NCBI RefSeq assembly: GCF_023657595.1
Contig: NZ_CP098323.1
Location: forward strand, 892,001-956,000
DNA: 64,000 bases
Source: Cytobacillus firmus
GTDB lineage: Bacteria; Bacillota; Bacilli; Bacillales; Cytobacillaceae
Direction: 5' to 3'
The notes under the pieces were generated by a model. The model was not told the origin of the DNA and did not search any database. It saw nothing but the letters and a program-made list of their open reading frames with translations. The position numbers and the translations under genes were made by a program. Below are positions 54,540 to 63,237 of the stretch, piece after piece; the first letter of the stretch is position 1, and each line of letters opens with the position of its first letter.

Positions 54540-54547
54540 TACATACT

Positions 54548-54564
54548 TTGGCATGAATATTGCA
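54548..54564 (+). promoter_or_regulatory. Sigma-54 (SigL) -24/-12 promoter of the aminotransferase operon
   Basis: TTGGCATGAATATTGCA matches TTGGCA-N5/6-TTGCA. The invariant GG (54550-54551) and GC (54562-54563) are separated by exactly ten bases, as required. The predicted start is near 54575, 50 bp before the aminotransferase ATG. The upstream neighbour encodes a GAFTGA-bearing activator. Confidence 0.88.
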
Positions 54565-54624
54565 TTAAAGAATAGCAGAGAAAACATAACCATAACATCT
54601 ATGCAGGATTCAGGAGGGAAAAGT

Positions 54625-55944
54625 ATGAACGGAGAAAATTGGAGTCATCTTGTCGGAAACATTTCAAACCTATTGGCGCCAAGCATGGCAAAGGATCATC
54701 CGAATTTGCCGGTAGTCAAAGCGGAAGGCTGCTATTACTATGGTGTCGACGGAAAAGAATATTTGGATTTTACATCAGGCATCGCAGTGGAAAATGTCGG
54801 ACATCGCCACCCGAAGGTTGTACAGGCCATTAAAGACAGTGCAGACCATCTGGTGCACGGCCCGTCAGGCGTAATCATCTATGAATCGATTTTGCGGCTC
54901 GCAGATGAGCTTGGGAAAATTACGCCGGGAAATCTGGATTGCTTTTTCTTTGCGAACAGCGGGACTGAGGCAATCGAAGGAGCTATTAAGCTTGCAAAGT
55001 ATGTCACGCGGAGGCCCTATGTTGTTTCCTTCACAGGCTGTTTCCATGGAAGGTCGATGGGAGCGCTGAGTGTATCCACATCCAAGAGCAAATACCGCAA
55101 GTTTCAGCAGCCGTCCTGGCTGACCTATCAGCTTCCATATGCGGATGAGCGGGACTGTCCATTTGGTGAAGATCCTGAGGAGTACTTCCCAAGAAAACTG
55201 GAAAAGGATGCTGAAACACTCTTCAAGCATCAGGTAGACCCGGAAGAGGTTGCCTGCATGATCATTGAACCGGTTCTTGGGGAAGGCGGCTATATCATTC
55301 CTCCGAAGACATGGCTGCAGAAGATCAGGGAAATCTGTGACCGGCATGGAATCCTGCTGATATTTGATGAAGTGCAAACCGGCTTTGGGCGTACTGGGGA
55401 ATGGTTTGCCGCTCAGGCTTTTGATGTGGTGCCGGATATCATGGCAATTGCAAAAGGAATCGCGGCAGGACTGCCGTTAAGCGCAACAGCAGCTTCAAAG
55501 GACCTGATGGAAAAATGGCCGCTGGGTGCCCACGGCACAACCTTCGGCGGAAATCCGATTGCCTGCTCTGCAGCATTGGCATCTCTGGAAGTCCTAAAAA
55601 CAGAGAATCTTTTGGAAAATGCTAAGCAAATGGGAGAGTATGCATTAAAGAAATTACAGGCTTTGAAAGCCGAGCATCCTGCAATTGGCAGTGTCCGAGG
55701 TCTGGGGCTGATGATCGGCATTGAAATTATCGACCCGCAAACCGGAAAACCGGATGGAAACGCGGTAATGGATATCCTGAATTCTTCTCTTGATAAGGGA
55801 GTCCTCTTTTATCTATGCGGAAATTCAGGGGAAGTGATTCGGATGATTCCGCCGCTTGTTGTAACAAAGGAGCAAATTGATCAGGGTCTGAGAGTATTGG
55901 AAGAAGCACTTATGGAACATGAAGCAGTTGTTTCCAAATCATAA
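54625..55944 (+). CDS. Class III PLP-dependent aminotransferase (4-aminobutyrate-type)
   Basis: A 439-residue cytosolic omega-aminotransferase. The PLP lysine is Lys277 ([12 protein letters not shown]), the cofactor aspartate Asp248 ([14 protein letters not shown]), and [16 protein letters not shown] and [10 protein letters not shown] bind the phosphate and ring. The family includes GABA, ornithine and diaminobutyrate aminotransferases; the closest impression is GABA-type. ATG 54625 is chosen since CAGGAGGGAAAAG precedes it and the sigma-54 promoter is upstream; the frame's earlier ATG would overlap the promoter. It forms an operon with the YjiH-type gene 12 bases later. Control by SigL and the preceding activator is likely. 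Confidence 0.9.
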   Translation: MNGENWSHLVGNISNLLAPSMAKDHPNLPVVKAEGCYYYGVDGKEYLDFTSGIAVENVGHRHPKVVQAIKDSADHLVHGPSGVIIYESILRLADELGKITPGNLDCFFFANSGTEAIEGAIKLAKYVTRRPYVVSFTGCFHGRSMGALSVSTSKSKYRKFQQPSWLTYQLPYADERDCPFGEDPEEYFPRKLEKDAETLFKHQVDPEEVACMIIEPVLGEGGYIIPPKTWLQKIREICDRHGILLIFDEVQTGFGRTGEWFAAQAFDVVPDIMAIAKGIAAGLPLSATAASKDLMEKWPLGAHGTTFGGNPIACSAALASLEVLKTENLLENAKQMGEYALKKLQALKAEHPAIGSVRGLGLMIGIEIIDPQTGKPDGNAVMDILNSSLDKGVLFYLCGNSGEVIRMIPPLVVTKEQIDQGLRVLEEALMEHEAVVSKS

Positions 55945-55956
55945 GGAGGTAAGAGC

Positions 55957-57324
55957 ATGAAAGCTGAGACAAGGGTTAAGCCGCAAGCCGTCACAGGAGA
56001 ATATTGGAAATTTATAATTCCATCTTTAATTGGGTCGCTCCTATTCCTGGTTCCTGTTAAATTTCAAGGTGACGTAACGATTGGTGTTGGTATTTTAGCC
56101 TCTCTTTTAGGCAAAGCGTTCAGTGAGCAGATGCCTGCCATTATCATTTTTATTTTAGGATTATCTGTTTTTCTTTCCATCCTGGCTAAAACAGCTAAGC
56201 CGGCATTTATACTGGATAATAAGTTTTTAAAGGGTTTATTTGATACCGGGAAATTTGGGTTGACCATGAGAGTCCTCGGATTCGCAGTGGGAATCATGAC
56301 TTTCTTTGAAATCGGGCCTGAATTTATCTGGTCGCGGAATACAGGCGGAGTGGTTCTTTACGACCTGGCTCCCGTTCTGCTTACATGGTTCCTGTTCGCA
56401 GGCATCCTTCTGCCGCTTTTAGTAGAGTTTGGTTTAATGGAGTTCATAGGGGCGCTTGTCCAGAAATTTATGAGGCCACTTTTCACACTGCCCGGTCGGT
56501 CCTCCATCGATTGCCTTGCGTCCTGGATGGGTGCCGGAACAGTCGGTGTATTGGTTACCACGAAGCAATATGATGAAGGTTTTTACACAAAAAGAGAAGC
56601 AGCGGTGATTGCCACAACCTTCTCAATTGCATCTGTGGCTTTCAGCCTTGTCGTAGCGAATGTGGTTGGCCTTGGCCATTTATTCATCCCTTTTTACTTA
56701 ACCGTTTCTGCCGCCTGTGTCGTGGCAGCATTGATTATGCCAAGAATACCGCCATTATCCCGGAAGCCGGATACCTATTATGAGCCAGTAGGACAGCAGA
56801 TAGATGAAACCATTCCGGAAGGGGTTTCGAAAGTGAAATGGGGATGGGAGCAGGCAATTGATAAAGCAAGGAATGCTCCGGGTCCCAAAAAGCTGTTAAC
56901 CAATGGCATTGAAACTGTTTTGGATATTTGGATGGGCCTGATACCGCTTGTGATGAGCCTGGGAGCAGCAGCCTTGATCATTGCGGAATACACGCCTGCA
57001 TTTAAGTTTATTTCTTACCCGCTCATTCCGGTTTTGGAGTTTATGCAATTGCCGGAAGCAGGAGCAGCAGCACAGACTATGCTTGTCGGCTTTGCTGATA
57101 TGTTCCTTCCAGCTGTTATTGGAAGCGGAATTGAGAGCGAGCTGACAAGATTCGTTGTGGCAGGCTTGTCATTAACACAATTAGTATACATGTCTGAAAT
57201 CGGGATTCTGATCCTGCGTTCAAACATTCCGCTGAGCTTTATGGATTTATTCGTTATTTTTATCCAAAGAACGATTATTACTTTACCTGTTATTGTACTG
57301 ATTGCACATGTTTTTGTATTTTAA
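55957..57324 (+). CDS. YjiH-family membrane protein with a nucleoside-recognition (gate) domain
   Basis: A 455-residue polytopic membrane protein with about 11 helices. The gate-domain pattern is visible twice: GLMEFIGALVQKFMRPLF with SIDCLASWMGAGTVGVLVTT, and MLVGFADMFLPAVIGSGI near the C-terminus. Such proteins (E. coli YjiH, and the SpoVM/NupC-related gate fold) are thought to transport a small substrate, but none is established. Here it is co-transcribed with an aminotransferase under a sigma-54 promoter, suggesting uptake of the amine or amino acid handled by that enzyme. AAGGAGG precedes the ATG. Confidence 0.85.
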   Translation: MKAETRVKPQAVTGEYWKFIIPSLIGSLLFLVPVKFQGDVTIGVGILASLLGKAFSEQMPAIIIFILGLSVFLSILAKTAKPAFILDNKFLKGLFDTGKFGLTMRVLGFAVGIMTFFEIGPEFIWSRNTGGVVLYDLAPVLLTWFLFAGILLPLLVEFGLMEFIGALVQKFMRPLFTLPGRSSIDCLASWMGAGTVGVLVTTKQYDEGFYTKREAAVIATTFSIASVAFSLVVANVVGLGHLFIPFYLTVSAACVVAALIMPRIPPLSRKPDTYYEPVGQQIDETIPEGVSKVKWGWEQAIDKARNAPGPKKLLTNGIETVLDIWMGLIPLVMSLGAAALIIAEYTPAFKFISYPLIPVLEFMQLPEAGAAAQTMLVGFADMFLPAVIGSGIESELTRFVVAGLSLTQLVYMSEIGILILRSNIPLSFMDLFVIFIQRTIITLPVIVLIAHVFVF

Positions 57325-57326
57325 CT

Positions 57327-57362
57327 GAGAGGGGGGCGGCATATTGCCAGCTCTCCTTTTTT
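57327..57362 (+). terminator. Terminator of the sigma-54 operon
   Basis: GAGAG (57327-57331) pairs with CTCTC (57351-57355), with an inner GGC/GCC stem, then a run of T residues. Confidence 0.65.
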
Positions 57363-57460
57363 CGTTATATTAATTTTTTTAAAAGTTCCAAAAGGGCAAT
57401 ATATTATCGGAGCATGTCTCATATCTTATATAGAATCTGCATTATATAAGGAGAGGCGCA

Positions 57461-58786
57461 ATGAGTAAATTCTTTAAAGGAGTTATACTGCTTGCACTGG
57501 CGGCTTTTGCAAGTGAATGTATAGAGTTTGTGGTGAATATGGTGCTCGCCCGGGAACTGGGGGAGAGGGGACTCGGCATGTACATGTCGATTTTGCCGAC
57601 TATTTTTTTAATAGTGCTGCTGGCCAGTTTTGAGCTTCCGATCTCTATTTCTAAATTCATTGCCGAAAAAGATAAAAGGTATCATCTAAGCATGCTTCAT
57701 CATGTCATCAAGCTGACCATTATCTTTACAGCCGTTTTGGTGCCGGCTGCCGCGATTATAATTCCGTTTATCAGTGTCTTTGATGAGTACCACCCGCTCT
57801 TGAGATGGGTTGTGATCGGCTTTATCCCCATCGTGTCCTTTTCCTCGATTGCCAGAGGATTCTTCATGGGCAAGCAACAAATGGGAAAAATTGCAGCATC
57901 CAATTTTCTGCGCAAATCCGTTCAGCTCCTGCTGCTCGTGGTGCTTTATCAGGCCTTTCAATTTGATGTCAATACAGCGGTCTTTATTGCTTTTTGTACG
58001 TTTGTAGGAAGTGAGATTGTTGTTTTTCTATACTTGCTGAATATGTTTATTATTCAGTATCAGCGGATTAAGAAAGAACCATCTGAATATGTCAGCGGAA
58101 AAAGTGTGAGGCAGAACCTAATCTCTGTGTCTGTTCCGACAACGGCTTTAAGGGTCTTCCATGCCCTGACACATGCTGTTCAGCCGTTTTTGATTAAGGC
58201 GGCGCTCTTAAAAGCAGGGGTTCCGGGCGAAATTGCAACAGCACACTTTGGAATGCTCGCCGGTGTTGCCATGACCATTGGTTTTTTTCCATCCTTTATT
58301 GCCCATTCTTTTTTAATTATGCTGATTCCGACAGTCTCCAAAGAGTATGCTGATCATAATCTGGGGGAGCTTCGGAGACTACTTCAGCAGGTGTTCTTTG
58401 TCACCTTTTTATACGGGATCCCATCGGTTGTTTTTTTCTATTTCTTTGCACAGCCGCTGACGGAGATGTTTTTTCACTCGACAGATGCAGCCGTGTATTT
58501 ACAGCTGCTGTGGCCATTCTTTCTACTCCACTTTTTCATAATCCCGATGCAGGCCTATTTAATCGGCCTGGGGCTGATGAAGGATGCTTTCTATCATTCC
58601 GTCTGGTCAACCGTTGTTTCATTCTCAGCCATGTTTGTGCTTGGCTCGATGCACAGCCTGCAGATGGACGGAATTATAATGGGCATGAATATGGGAGCTG
58701 TTCTCCTGGCGATGATGCATTATGTAACAGTATGCAAAAAGATTGGCCTGACACTCTATCTATCGCCAGTTAAGCAGTTTAACTGA
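57461..58786 (+). CDS. SpoVB/MurJ-like polysaccharide flippase
   Basis: A 441-residue protein with about 12-14 predicted helices of the MVF/polysaccharide transport (MOP) superfamily. The start KGVILLALAAFASECIEFVVNMVLARELGERGLGMY fits the SpoVB/YtgP/YkvU group in Bacillus, which moves lipid-linked wall or spore-cortex precursors. Further signatures are FIAEKDKRYH, ISVSVPTTALRVFHAL and FFPSFIAHSFLIMLIP. The exact substrate is unknown. AAGGAGAGG precedes the ATG. The gene is alone and convergent with the TrkA-C gene. Confidence 0.85.
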   Translation: MSKFFKGVILLALAAFASECIEFVVNMVLARELGERGLGMYMSILPTIFLIVLLASFELPISISKFIAEKDKRYHLSMLHHVIKLTIIFTAVLVPAAAIIIPFISVFDEYHPLLRWVVIGFIPIVSFSSIARGFFMGKQQMGKIAASNFLRKSVQLLLLVVLYQAFQFDVNTAVFIAFCTFVGSEIVVFLYLLNMFIIQYQRIKKEPSEYVSGKSVRQNLISVSVPTTALRVFHALTHAVQPFLIKAALLKAGVPGEIATAHFGMLAGVAMTIGFFPSFIAHSFLIMLIPTVSKEYADHNLGELRRLLQQVFFVTFLYGIPSVVFFYFFAQPLTEMFFHSTDAAVYLQLLWPFFLLHFFIIPMQAYLIGLGLMKDAFYHSVWSTVVSFSAMFVLGSMHSLQMDGIIMGMNMGAVLLAMMHYVTVCKKIGLTLYLSPVKQFN

Positions 58787-58796
58787 AGCCGCAAAA

Positions 58797-58823
58797 AAAG
58801 CATCTCCACTATGGAGGTGCTTT
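58797..58823. terminator. Bidirectional terminator between the flippase and TrkA-C genes
   Basis: AAAGCATCTCC (58797-58807) pairs with GGAGGTGCTTT (58813-58823) with one G-T pair around ACTAT. Confidence 0.9.
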
Positions 58824-59496
58824 ATTCTTCGTTATCCTCATTAGGACCAAACTTATCTTCAATTGTTTGTTCTTCTCCATATAAAATAATATGGTCGCCT
58901 TCCTGCAGTTCCGTAACAAGCCGATCTTTTCTGATTTTTACATCGCCTCTCTGGATAAATAGCACATTAATATCCTCATCCTCGCCGATAATATCCCCCA
59001 GCTCTTTACCATTAAATTCACATTTTTCGTCAATGAAATAGTCCAATACATGATCATTATCCTCCGTGAGAAGAGCTTCTCTGATGGGGAGATCACGAAA
59101 ATCGTAATGTTCTTCGAGCTCATGCTCCAGCTTCTCCGAAAGATAATGCCGCACTTTTGGCATCTTTAAGGTAATAATAACCACGAGCAGGACTGCTGCC
59201 ACGATCGAGATCTTGGCAGTGAAAAATTCATCTGACAGAATGCTGCTGATTGCCGAAATGATAACTGCCAATGAAAAGGCGCCAAATAAAATTAAAAAAG
59301 CTCCGAACCTTCTGCGGATCGGATGATCAATGATGAGTTCCGATTCTCCGGTTGTAAAACCAGTGCCTGTAAGCATGCTGATCACCTGAAATCTTGCAAT
59401 ATGCTTATCAAGTCCTGTATAGGTGAAAATAAGAGTATGAATTTCAATAACTGCTAATACGATTCCCAAATAAATCAGGATGAACAGAACACCCAT
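58822..59496 (-). CDS. Membrane protein with a C-terminal TrkA-C (RCK_C) domain
   Basis: A 224-residue protein. The N-terminal third holds three helices; the loop ISMLTGTGFTTGESELI resembles the TGFTTG pore segment of Trk/Ktr K+ transporters. The C-terminal domain (about 140-210) is a TrkA-C/RCK_C ligand-binding module with FIDEKCEFNGKELGDI and ELQEGDHIILYGEE. Such proteins may gate ion flux by binding a nucleotide such as c-di-AMP; this one is too short to be a full transporter. The ribosome site is GGAGGAAAG. A role in K+ homeostasis is inference. CorA-like and small genes lie next to it. Confidence 0.75.
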   Translation of the reverse strand: MGVLFILIYLGIVLAVIEIHTLIFTYTGLDKHIARFQVISMLTGTGFTTGESELIIDHPIRRRFGAFLILFGAFSLAVIISAISSILSDEFFTAKISIVAAVLLVVIITLKMPKVRHYLSEKLEHELEEHYDFRDLPIREALLTEDNDHVLDYFIDEKCEFNGKELGDIIGEDEDINVLFIQRGDVKIRKDRLVTELQEGDHIILYGEEQTIEDKFGPNEDNEE

Positions 59497-59523
59497 CTTT
59501 CTTCCTCCGAAAATTCAGATTTA

Positions 59524-59553
59524 AATAAAAAACCTAAGGAGCCAGTCCTTAGG
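59524..59553 (-). terminator. Terminator of the 59554-59817 gene
   Basis: CCTAAGGA (59533-59540) pairs perfectly with TCCTTAGG (59546-59553), followed on the minus strand by TTTTTTATTT. Confidence 0.9.
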
Positions 59554-59817
59554 TCATTGCTGAACAGTTTCATTATAGTAATTTACTGAATACATGGCAC
59601 CTTCATCAACCATTTTATTATCTTCAATATTATGAGGGTCCGGATGACCCAGTTTTTCTGTTGGCACTGTATCGTTTAAAAAACGGTCAGGCAGCATGCC
59701 TTTCATTTTAACTGCAAGTGACTGAACTTTATTTCGATTGTTTTTGCTTGCTAATAATAAAATACTTGTAATGCCAACACCGGCTAACAGATATGGATTT
59801 AACGGACGAGAATTCAT
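59554..59817 (-). CDS. Small protein with an N-terminal hydrophobic segment, unrecognised
   Basis: An 87-residue product. MNSRPLNPYLLAGVGITSIL and LLASK form a short hydrophobic segment near the N-terminus, possibly a membrane anchor. The rest (KMKGMLPDRFLNDTVPTEKL, HPDPHNIEDNKMVDEGAMY) is hydrophilic and conserved-looking. ATG 59817 is chosen because GAGGAGGAG lies upstream; the frame runs a further 34 codons upstream without support. The terminator follows directly. The function is unknown. Confidence 0.7.
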   Translation of the reverse strand: MNSRPLNPYLLAGVGITSILLLASKNNRNKVQSLAVKMKGMLPDRFLNDTVPTEKLGHPDPHNIEDNKMVDEGAMYSVNYYNETVQQ

Positions 59818-60017
59818 GATTATGCTCCTCCTCAATAATTGGATTTGTATTTCTTGATGTATATTTACCCGGCATAATGAAGTGCAAACATTTAGTCTTA
59901 ATAAGATTGTTTCCAGCACAAGAAATATTTACTCATTGTGAATGGTTTTATTCAGGTCCTGACAGGGGAATTATGTACTTAGTATAGAAAGGGTAGAATT
60001 ATAGGAGGAAGATGGGG

Positions 60018-60956
60018 ATGGAAAAAGAATATAGTGAAGATAATTGGACATGGCACCGTTACGATCATTTAAATGAAATTGACTTTAATGACGCTGGCGA
60101 CTATAAAGAGGCGCTGCAGGTATGGGCCAAAAATACTTCTGAGAACAAAACAAATGTAATGGAAATAGATACTTCCGTCCGCAATAAGGAATTTATCAGC
60201 GGCTCTCTCATTTACCAGCAGACAACGAAGGAGCAGCATGAAAATAGTTTGTTTCACTATTTTCTGACTAGAGATTTTCTCCTCACTGTCGACTTTGATT
60301 CGACTATCATTCAGTCTGATGAATCACTGCTTTTGAAAAAAATGGATTATACGAACAATGCCATTGACGGCTTTTTTGTGATTTTAGGCGAGATTCTAAG
60401 TGATAATATCAAGAAGATTGATAAGTTTGAAGTACGTTTAAATGATCTGTTATGGAAAATAAAAGATAAAAATAATATTAATCGCCTGGAAGAAATATAT
60501 GAGCTCCGACACCAGATTCTTGTATGGAAAAATATTATGATTCCTGTTAAGGAAATCAGGCTGGGTGTGGAAGAAACCTTTGGTGAAGATGTTACAGAAG
60601 GAACTGAATTTAAACGAACCTGCAAGCGAATTGAAAGAGGGTATACGCTGGTTCGTGAGTTTCAGCAGGAAATTGATGACCTTGTGAATTTTGAAGAAAT
60701 GGTATCCATGCACCGGGGAAACGAAATCGTGAAGACGCTCACTGTCATTACCACTCTTATGACTCCGATTGCAACGTGGGGAGCTCTCTGGGGCATGAAC
60801 TTTAAGATTATGCCAGAACTCGAGTGGAGGTATGGCTATTTGTTCTCCATTCTTATTATCATTGCATCCACCGCAGCCCTTTATATCATGCTCGTGAAAA
60901 AAGGCTGGATGGGTGATATCCTCAGGGGGAAAAAGAAAAATTCATTCTTCAAATAA
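60018..60956 (+). CDS. CorA-like Mg2+/metal transporter
   Basis: A 312-residue protein of the CorA/MIT family. A cytosolic alpha/beta N-terminal domain and a long helix lead to two C-terminal transmembrane helices with the signature GMN in ALWGMNFKIMPEL between them. The tail MGDILRGKKKNSFFK is basic. The family imports Mg2+ (or Co2+/Ni2+) through a pentameric channel; this member is of the shorter YfjQ-like group, so the ion is uncertain. ATG 60018 has better spacing to AGGAGG; ATG 60012 is an alternative. It is monocistronic. Confidence 0.88.
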   Translation: MEKEYSEDNWTWHRYDHLNEIDFNDAGDYKEALQVWAKNTSENKTNVMEIDTSVRNKEFISGSLIYQQTTKEQHENSLFHYFLTRDFLLTVDFDSTIIQSDESLLLKKMDYTNNAIDGFFVILGEILSDNIKKIDKFEVRLNDLLWKIKDKNNINRLEEIYELRHQILVWKNIMIPVKEIRLGVEETFGEDVTEGTEFKRTCKRIERGYTLVREFQQEIDDLVNFEEMVSMHRGNEIVKTLTVITTLMTPIATWGALWGMNFKIMPELEWRYGYLFSILIIIASTAALYIMLVKKGWMGDILRGKKKNSFFK

Positions 60957-60986
60957 AGGAATGCCGTCAGAGTGCGGCATTCCTTT
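60955..60986. terminator. Bidirectional terminator between corA-like and reductase genes
   Basis: AAAGGAATGCCG (60955-60966) pairs perfectly with CGGCATTCCTTT (60975-60986). The stop of the minus-strand reductase lies inside the hairpin. Confidence 0.9.
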
Positions 60987-61917
60987 TGTTTAATAAATGC
61001 TCCAGTGTCCTTTTGATTCCAGTCTCATATGGTGTTTTAGGGAGAGTGCCGATTCTCGCTTCATATTTACTGCCGTCCAAAGTAACAGGTGTCTGGTTCA
61101 AATACATCAATTCAGTATATTCCCTCATCATGGGATCGAAAATACCGATGGCACGAATCATCCATTTATGGACAGGTCTGAAGGTAACGCCTCTCTTAAG
61201 ATGGTTAGAAACAATACTGGCTATTTCTTCTCCGGTTATGGTCCCTGCACCAGGGATATTCCAGACTTCACCGTATGAGTTTTCATTTAATGAAAGCTCG
61301 GCTAAAGCTTCTGCTCCATCTTTAATAAAAATGAATTCTCTTGGAATATCGGTTTTGCCGACAAACACGCCTTTATTTTTTTCAATAATCTGGCTGAGAG
61401 TATAGTGTAAGAGTGTGTTTCCTGTATGTGGACCGTAAAAGTCAGGGAAGTGGGCAATGATGTATGGCACGCCTGAGTTTTTTATCATCTCAATTAAGGT
61501 TTGGCGCAGCTTGCCTTTTTTTGTGTGCGGATTCTTGGGAGAAACTTCGGCAGCAGGGCTGGATTGAAGGCCATAGGAATATATATTATCAGCATAAATA
61601 AAAGGCTTATGATGTTTGCGGCATGCGTGCAGGATATTATCTAATATAATTGAGAGTGCGGGATCCCAGTCAGGGTAAGGAATATTGATGGCATGAAAAA
61701 CTGCATCCGCTTCTGTCACTGCCTTTTCAATATCCTCAGGATTCAGTGCATCGCCTGAATGGATAACCGCATTTGGTCCCCAGTCTTTTTTGAAGTTAAG
61801 CAGGTTTTCTTCGGATCTGGCAAAGGCAATAGTTTTTATATTTCTGCGGCATAATGCCTCTGTTAAAGCATAGCCCATTCCGCCTGTTGCTCCTAAAACT
61901 GCAGCTGTTTTTATCAT
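60967..61917 (-). CDS. NAD-dependent epimerase/dehydratase-like reductase (extended SDR)
   Basis: A 316-residue Rossmann protein. It has AAVLGATGGMGYALTEAL near the start (GATGGMG nucleotide motif), FARSEENL at the ribose strand, and VFHAINIPYPDW. The position of the canonical YxxxK has DNIYSYG only, without the lysine pattern, so it is more NmrA- or atypical-SDR-like. No signal peptide. The upstream region carries a 15 bp element shared with the tetR promoter, and tetR lies directly upstream on the same strand, so it is the likely TetR target. The ribosome site is AAGGATGATG. The substrate is unknown. Confidence 0.82.
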   Translation of the reverse strand: MIKTAAVLGATGGMGYALTEALCRRNIKTIAFARSEENLLNFKKDWGPNAVIHSGDALNPEDIEKAVTEADAVFHAINIPYPDWDPALSIILDNILHACRKHHKPFIYADNIYSYGLQSSPAAEVSPKNPHTKKGKLRQTLIEMIKNSGVPYIIAHFPDFYGPHTGNTLLHYTLSQIIEKNKGVFVGKTDIPREFIFIKDGAEALAELSLNENSYGEVWNIPGAGTITGEEIASIVSNHLKRGVTFRPVHKWMIRAIGIFDPMMREYTELMYLNQTPVTLDGSKYEARIGTLPKTPYETGIKRTLEHLLNKRNAAL

Positions 61918-61940
61918 TTTTCATCATCCTTTTTATTTTA

Positions 61941-61955
61941 TTAACCACTGTTCAA
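61941..61955. promoter_or_regulatory. Candidate TetR operator upstream of the reductase gene
   Basis: TTAACCACTGTTCAA is, read on the minus strand, TTGAACAGTGGTTAA. It matches the site at 62582-62596 in 13 of 15 positions and lies 24 bp before the reductase start. Confidence 0.6.
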
Positions 61956-61991
61956 TTAAAGGGAAAAATTAAAGAAATGGATGTCATTTCT

Positions 61992-62564
61992 TTAATAAAT
62001 GGCTTTTATCAAAAATTGGGCATGTGAAGAGGCGAGTTCCTTCACTTCTTCAAATGTCGTTTCCGATCTGCAATAATGCGTGACAAAACCATGCAAGCTT
62101 AAAAATACAGACCAAATATCCTTTATGGAAAGAGCTTCAGGAGCGAGTGAATTAATCGCTTGCGCAAAATGCAGGTAGCTTTTATTTGGCCCTTCATTCA
62201 GATAGCTTTTCACATCATCATCCCGAATTAAAAACATCAGCTCATAATGCTTTTGATGGGTCAAGCCAAATTGGATATAACCGTAAAAAATATTGAAAAG
62301 CTTCTGTTCACTGGTATCTGCAGATTTTCTCAGCACACTGTCGAGGACCTGGTCGAGCTTTTGAAAATCGGCTTCAACCATTTCGTAAAATAATTGGGCC
62401 TTATTTTTGAAATGATAATAGATGGCACCATGGCTGCACTGAAGGGTGTCCGCAATTTTTCTCATGGATGCTGCGGCATATCCTTCCTGAACAAACAGAT
62501 CACGTGCTACAGAAATAATTGCTTCTTTTGTTAGTTCATCTTGGGCTGATTTTCTTGGACTCAT
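61992..62564 (-). CDS. TetR-family transcriptional repressor
   Basis: A 190-residue regulator. The N-terminal HTH is canonical: TKEAIISVARDLFVQEGYAA, then SMRKIADTLQCSHGAIYYHF and KNKAQLFYEMV. The C-terminal helical domain binds an unknown ligand; about nine helices are expected. ATG 62564 is preferred since GAAAGGTGATT precedes it; the frame extends 22 codons into the putative operator. It likely represses its own gene and the reductase through the two similar 15 bp elements, releasing them on ligand binding. Confidence 0.92.
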   Translation of the reverse strand: MSPRKSAQDELTKEAIISVARDLFVQEGYAAASMRKIADTLQCSHGAIYYHFKNKAQLFYEMVEADFQKLDQVLDSVLRKSADTSEQKLFNIFYGYIQFGLTHQKHYELMFLIRDDDVKSYLNEGPNKSYLHFAQAINSLAPEALSIKDIWSVFLSLHGFVTHYCRSETTFEEVKELASSHAQFLIKAIY

Positions 62565-62581
62565 GGAATCACCTTTCATTA

Positions 62582-62596
62582 TTGAACACTGGTCAA
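62582..62596. promoter_or_regulatory. Candidate TetR operator upstream of tetR
   Basis: TTGAACACTGGTCAA is an imperfect dyad (TTGA/TCAA ends) 18 bp upstream of the tetR start. Its near copy precedes the reductase gene at 61941-61955. Confidence 0.6.
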
Positions 62597-62709
62597 TAAG
62601 ATTATATGATAAAGAGGATATTTTTGGCAATACTTTTTTAATATCTATCCAAATTATTTTTATTAGCCATCAGCATTTGATATGCTTTATTAAAACAGGA
62701 GGGAACAAC

Positions 62710-63222
62710 ATGAATGAAACAAAAACTTGCAGAGAATCTTTTACAGTAAAAACAAGCATCGTGCTTCCGCCGGACACGAATACATATGGAACATTATTCG
62801 GCGGCAAGCTAATGGCTTATATTGATGATGTGGCAGCCATCGCGGCGATGAGGCATGGAAGAAGAAATGTCGTAACCGCATCTACAGACTCTGTTGATTT
62901 TCTTCATCCGGTTTATGAAGGCAATTCAGTCTGCCTGGAGGCGTTTGTGACCTATACAGGCCGGACTTCGATGGAGATTTTCGTAAAAGTAATTGCAGAA
63001 GACCTGCTGACAGGCGATCGAAATGTGTGTGCGATGTCCTTTTTGACAATGGTTGCGGTTGACGAGAATGGAAAGCCGACTCCGGTGCCGGCGGTTGTGC
63101 CTGAGACAGATGAAGAAAAGAGCTTATATGAATCAGCAAAAGAACGTGCGGAAATTCGCAAAAAGCGGAGAAAGGACAGTGAAGCCAGGGCAAAGACATA
63201 CGGTACAGGTCTGCCCTGGTAA
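62710..63222 (+). CDS. Acyl-CoA thioesterase, hotdog fold (YkhA-like)
   Basis: A 170-residue cytosolic hydrolase of the BFIT/YkhA family that releases CoA from acyl-CoAs. Signatures are VLPPDTNTYGTLFGGKLMAYIDD (here written in two parts: VLPPDTNTYG, LFGGKLMAYIDD) and STDSVDFLHPVYEGN. The active-site Asp/Glu and hydrophobic tunnel residues lie in the hotdog helix. A basic C-terminal tail (AEIRKKRRKD) follows. ATG 62710 is chosen since CAGGAGGG precedes it; the frame extends leftwards into the tetR control region without support. The next gene starts 15 bases after the stop, so the two may be one operon. Confidence 0.9.
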   Translation: MNETKTCRESFTVKTSIVLPPDTNTYGTLFGGKLMAYIDDVAAIAAMRHGRRNVVTASTDSVDFLHPVYEGNSVCLEAFVTYTGRTSMEIFVKVIAEDLLTGDRNVCAMSFLTMVAVDENGKPTPVPAVVPETDEEKSLYESAKERAEIRKKRRKDSEARAKTYGTGLPW

Positions 63223-63237
63223 ATAAGGGGGAGAAGA

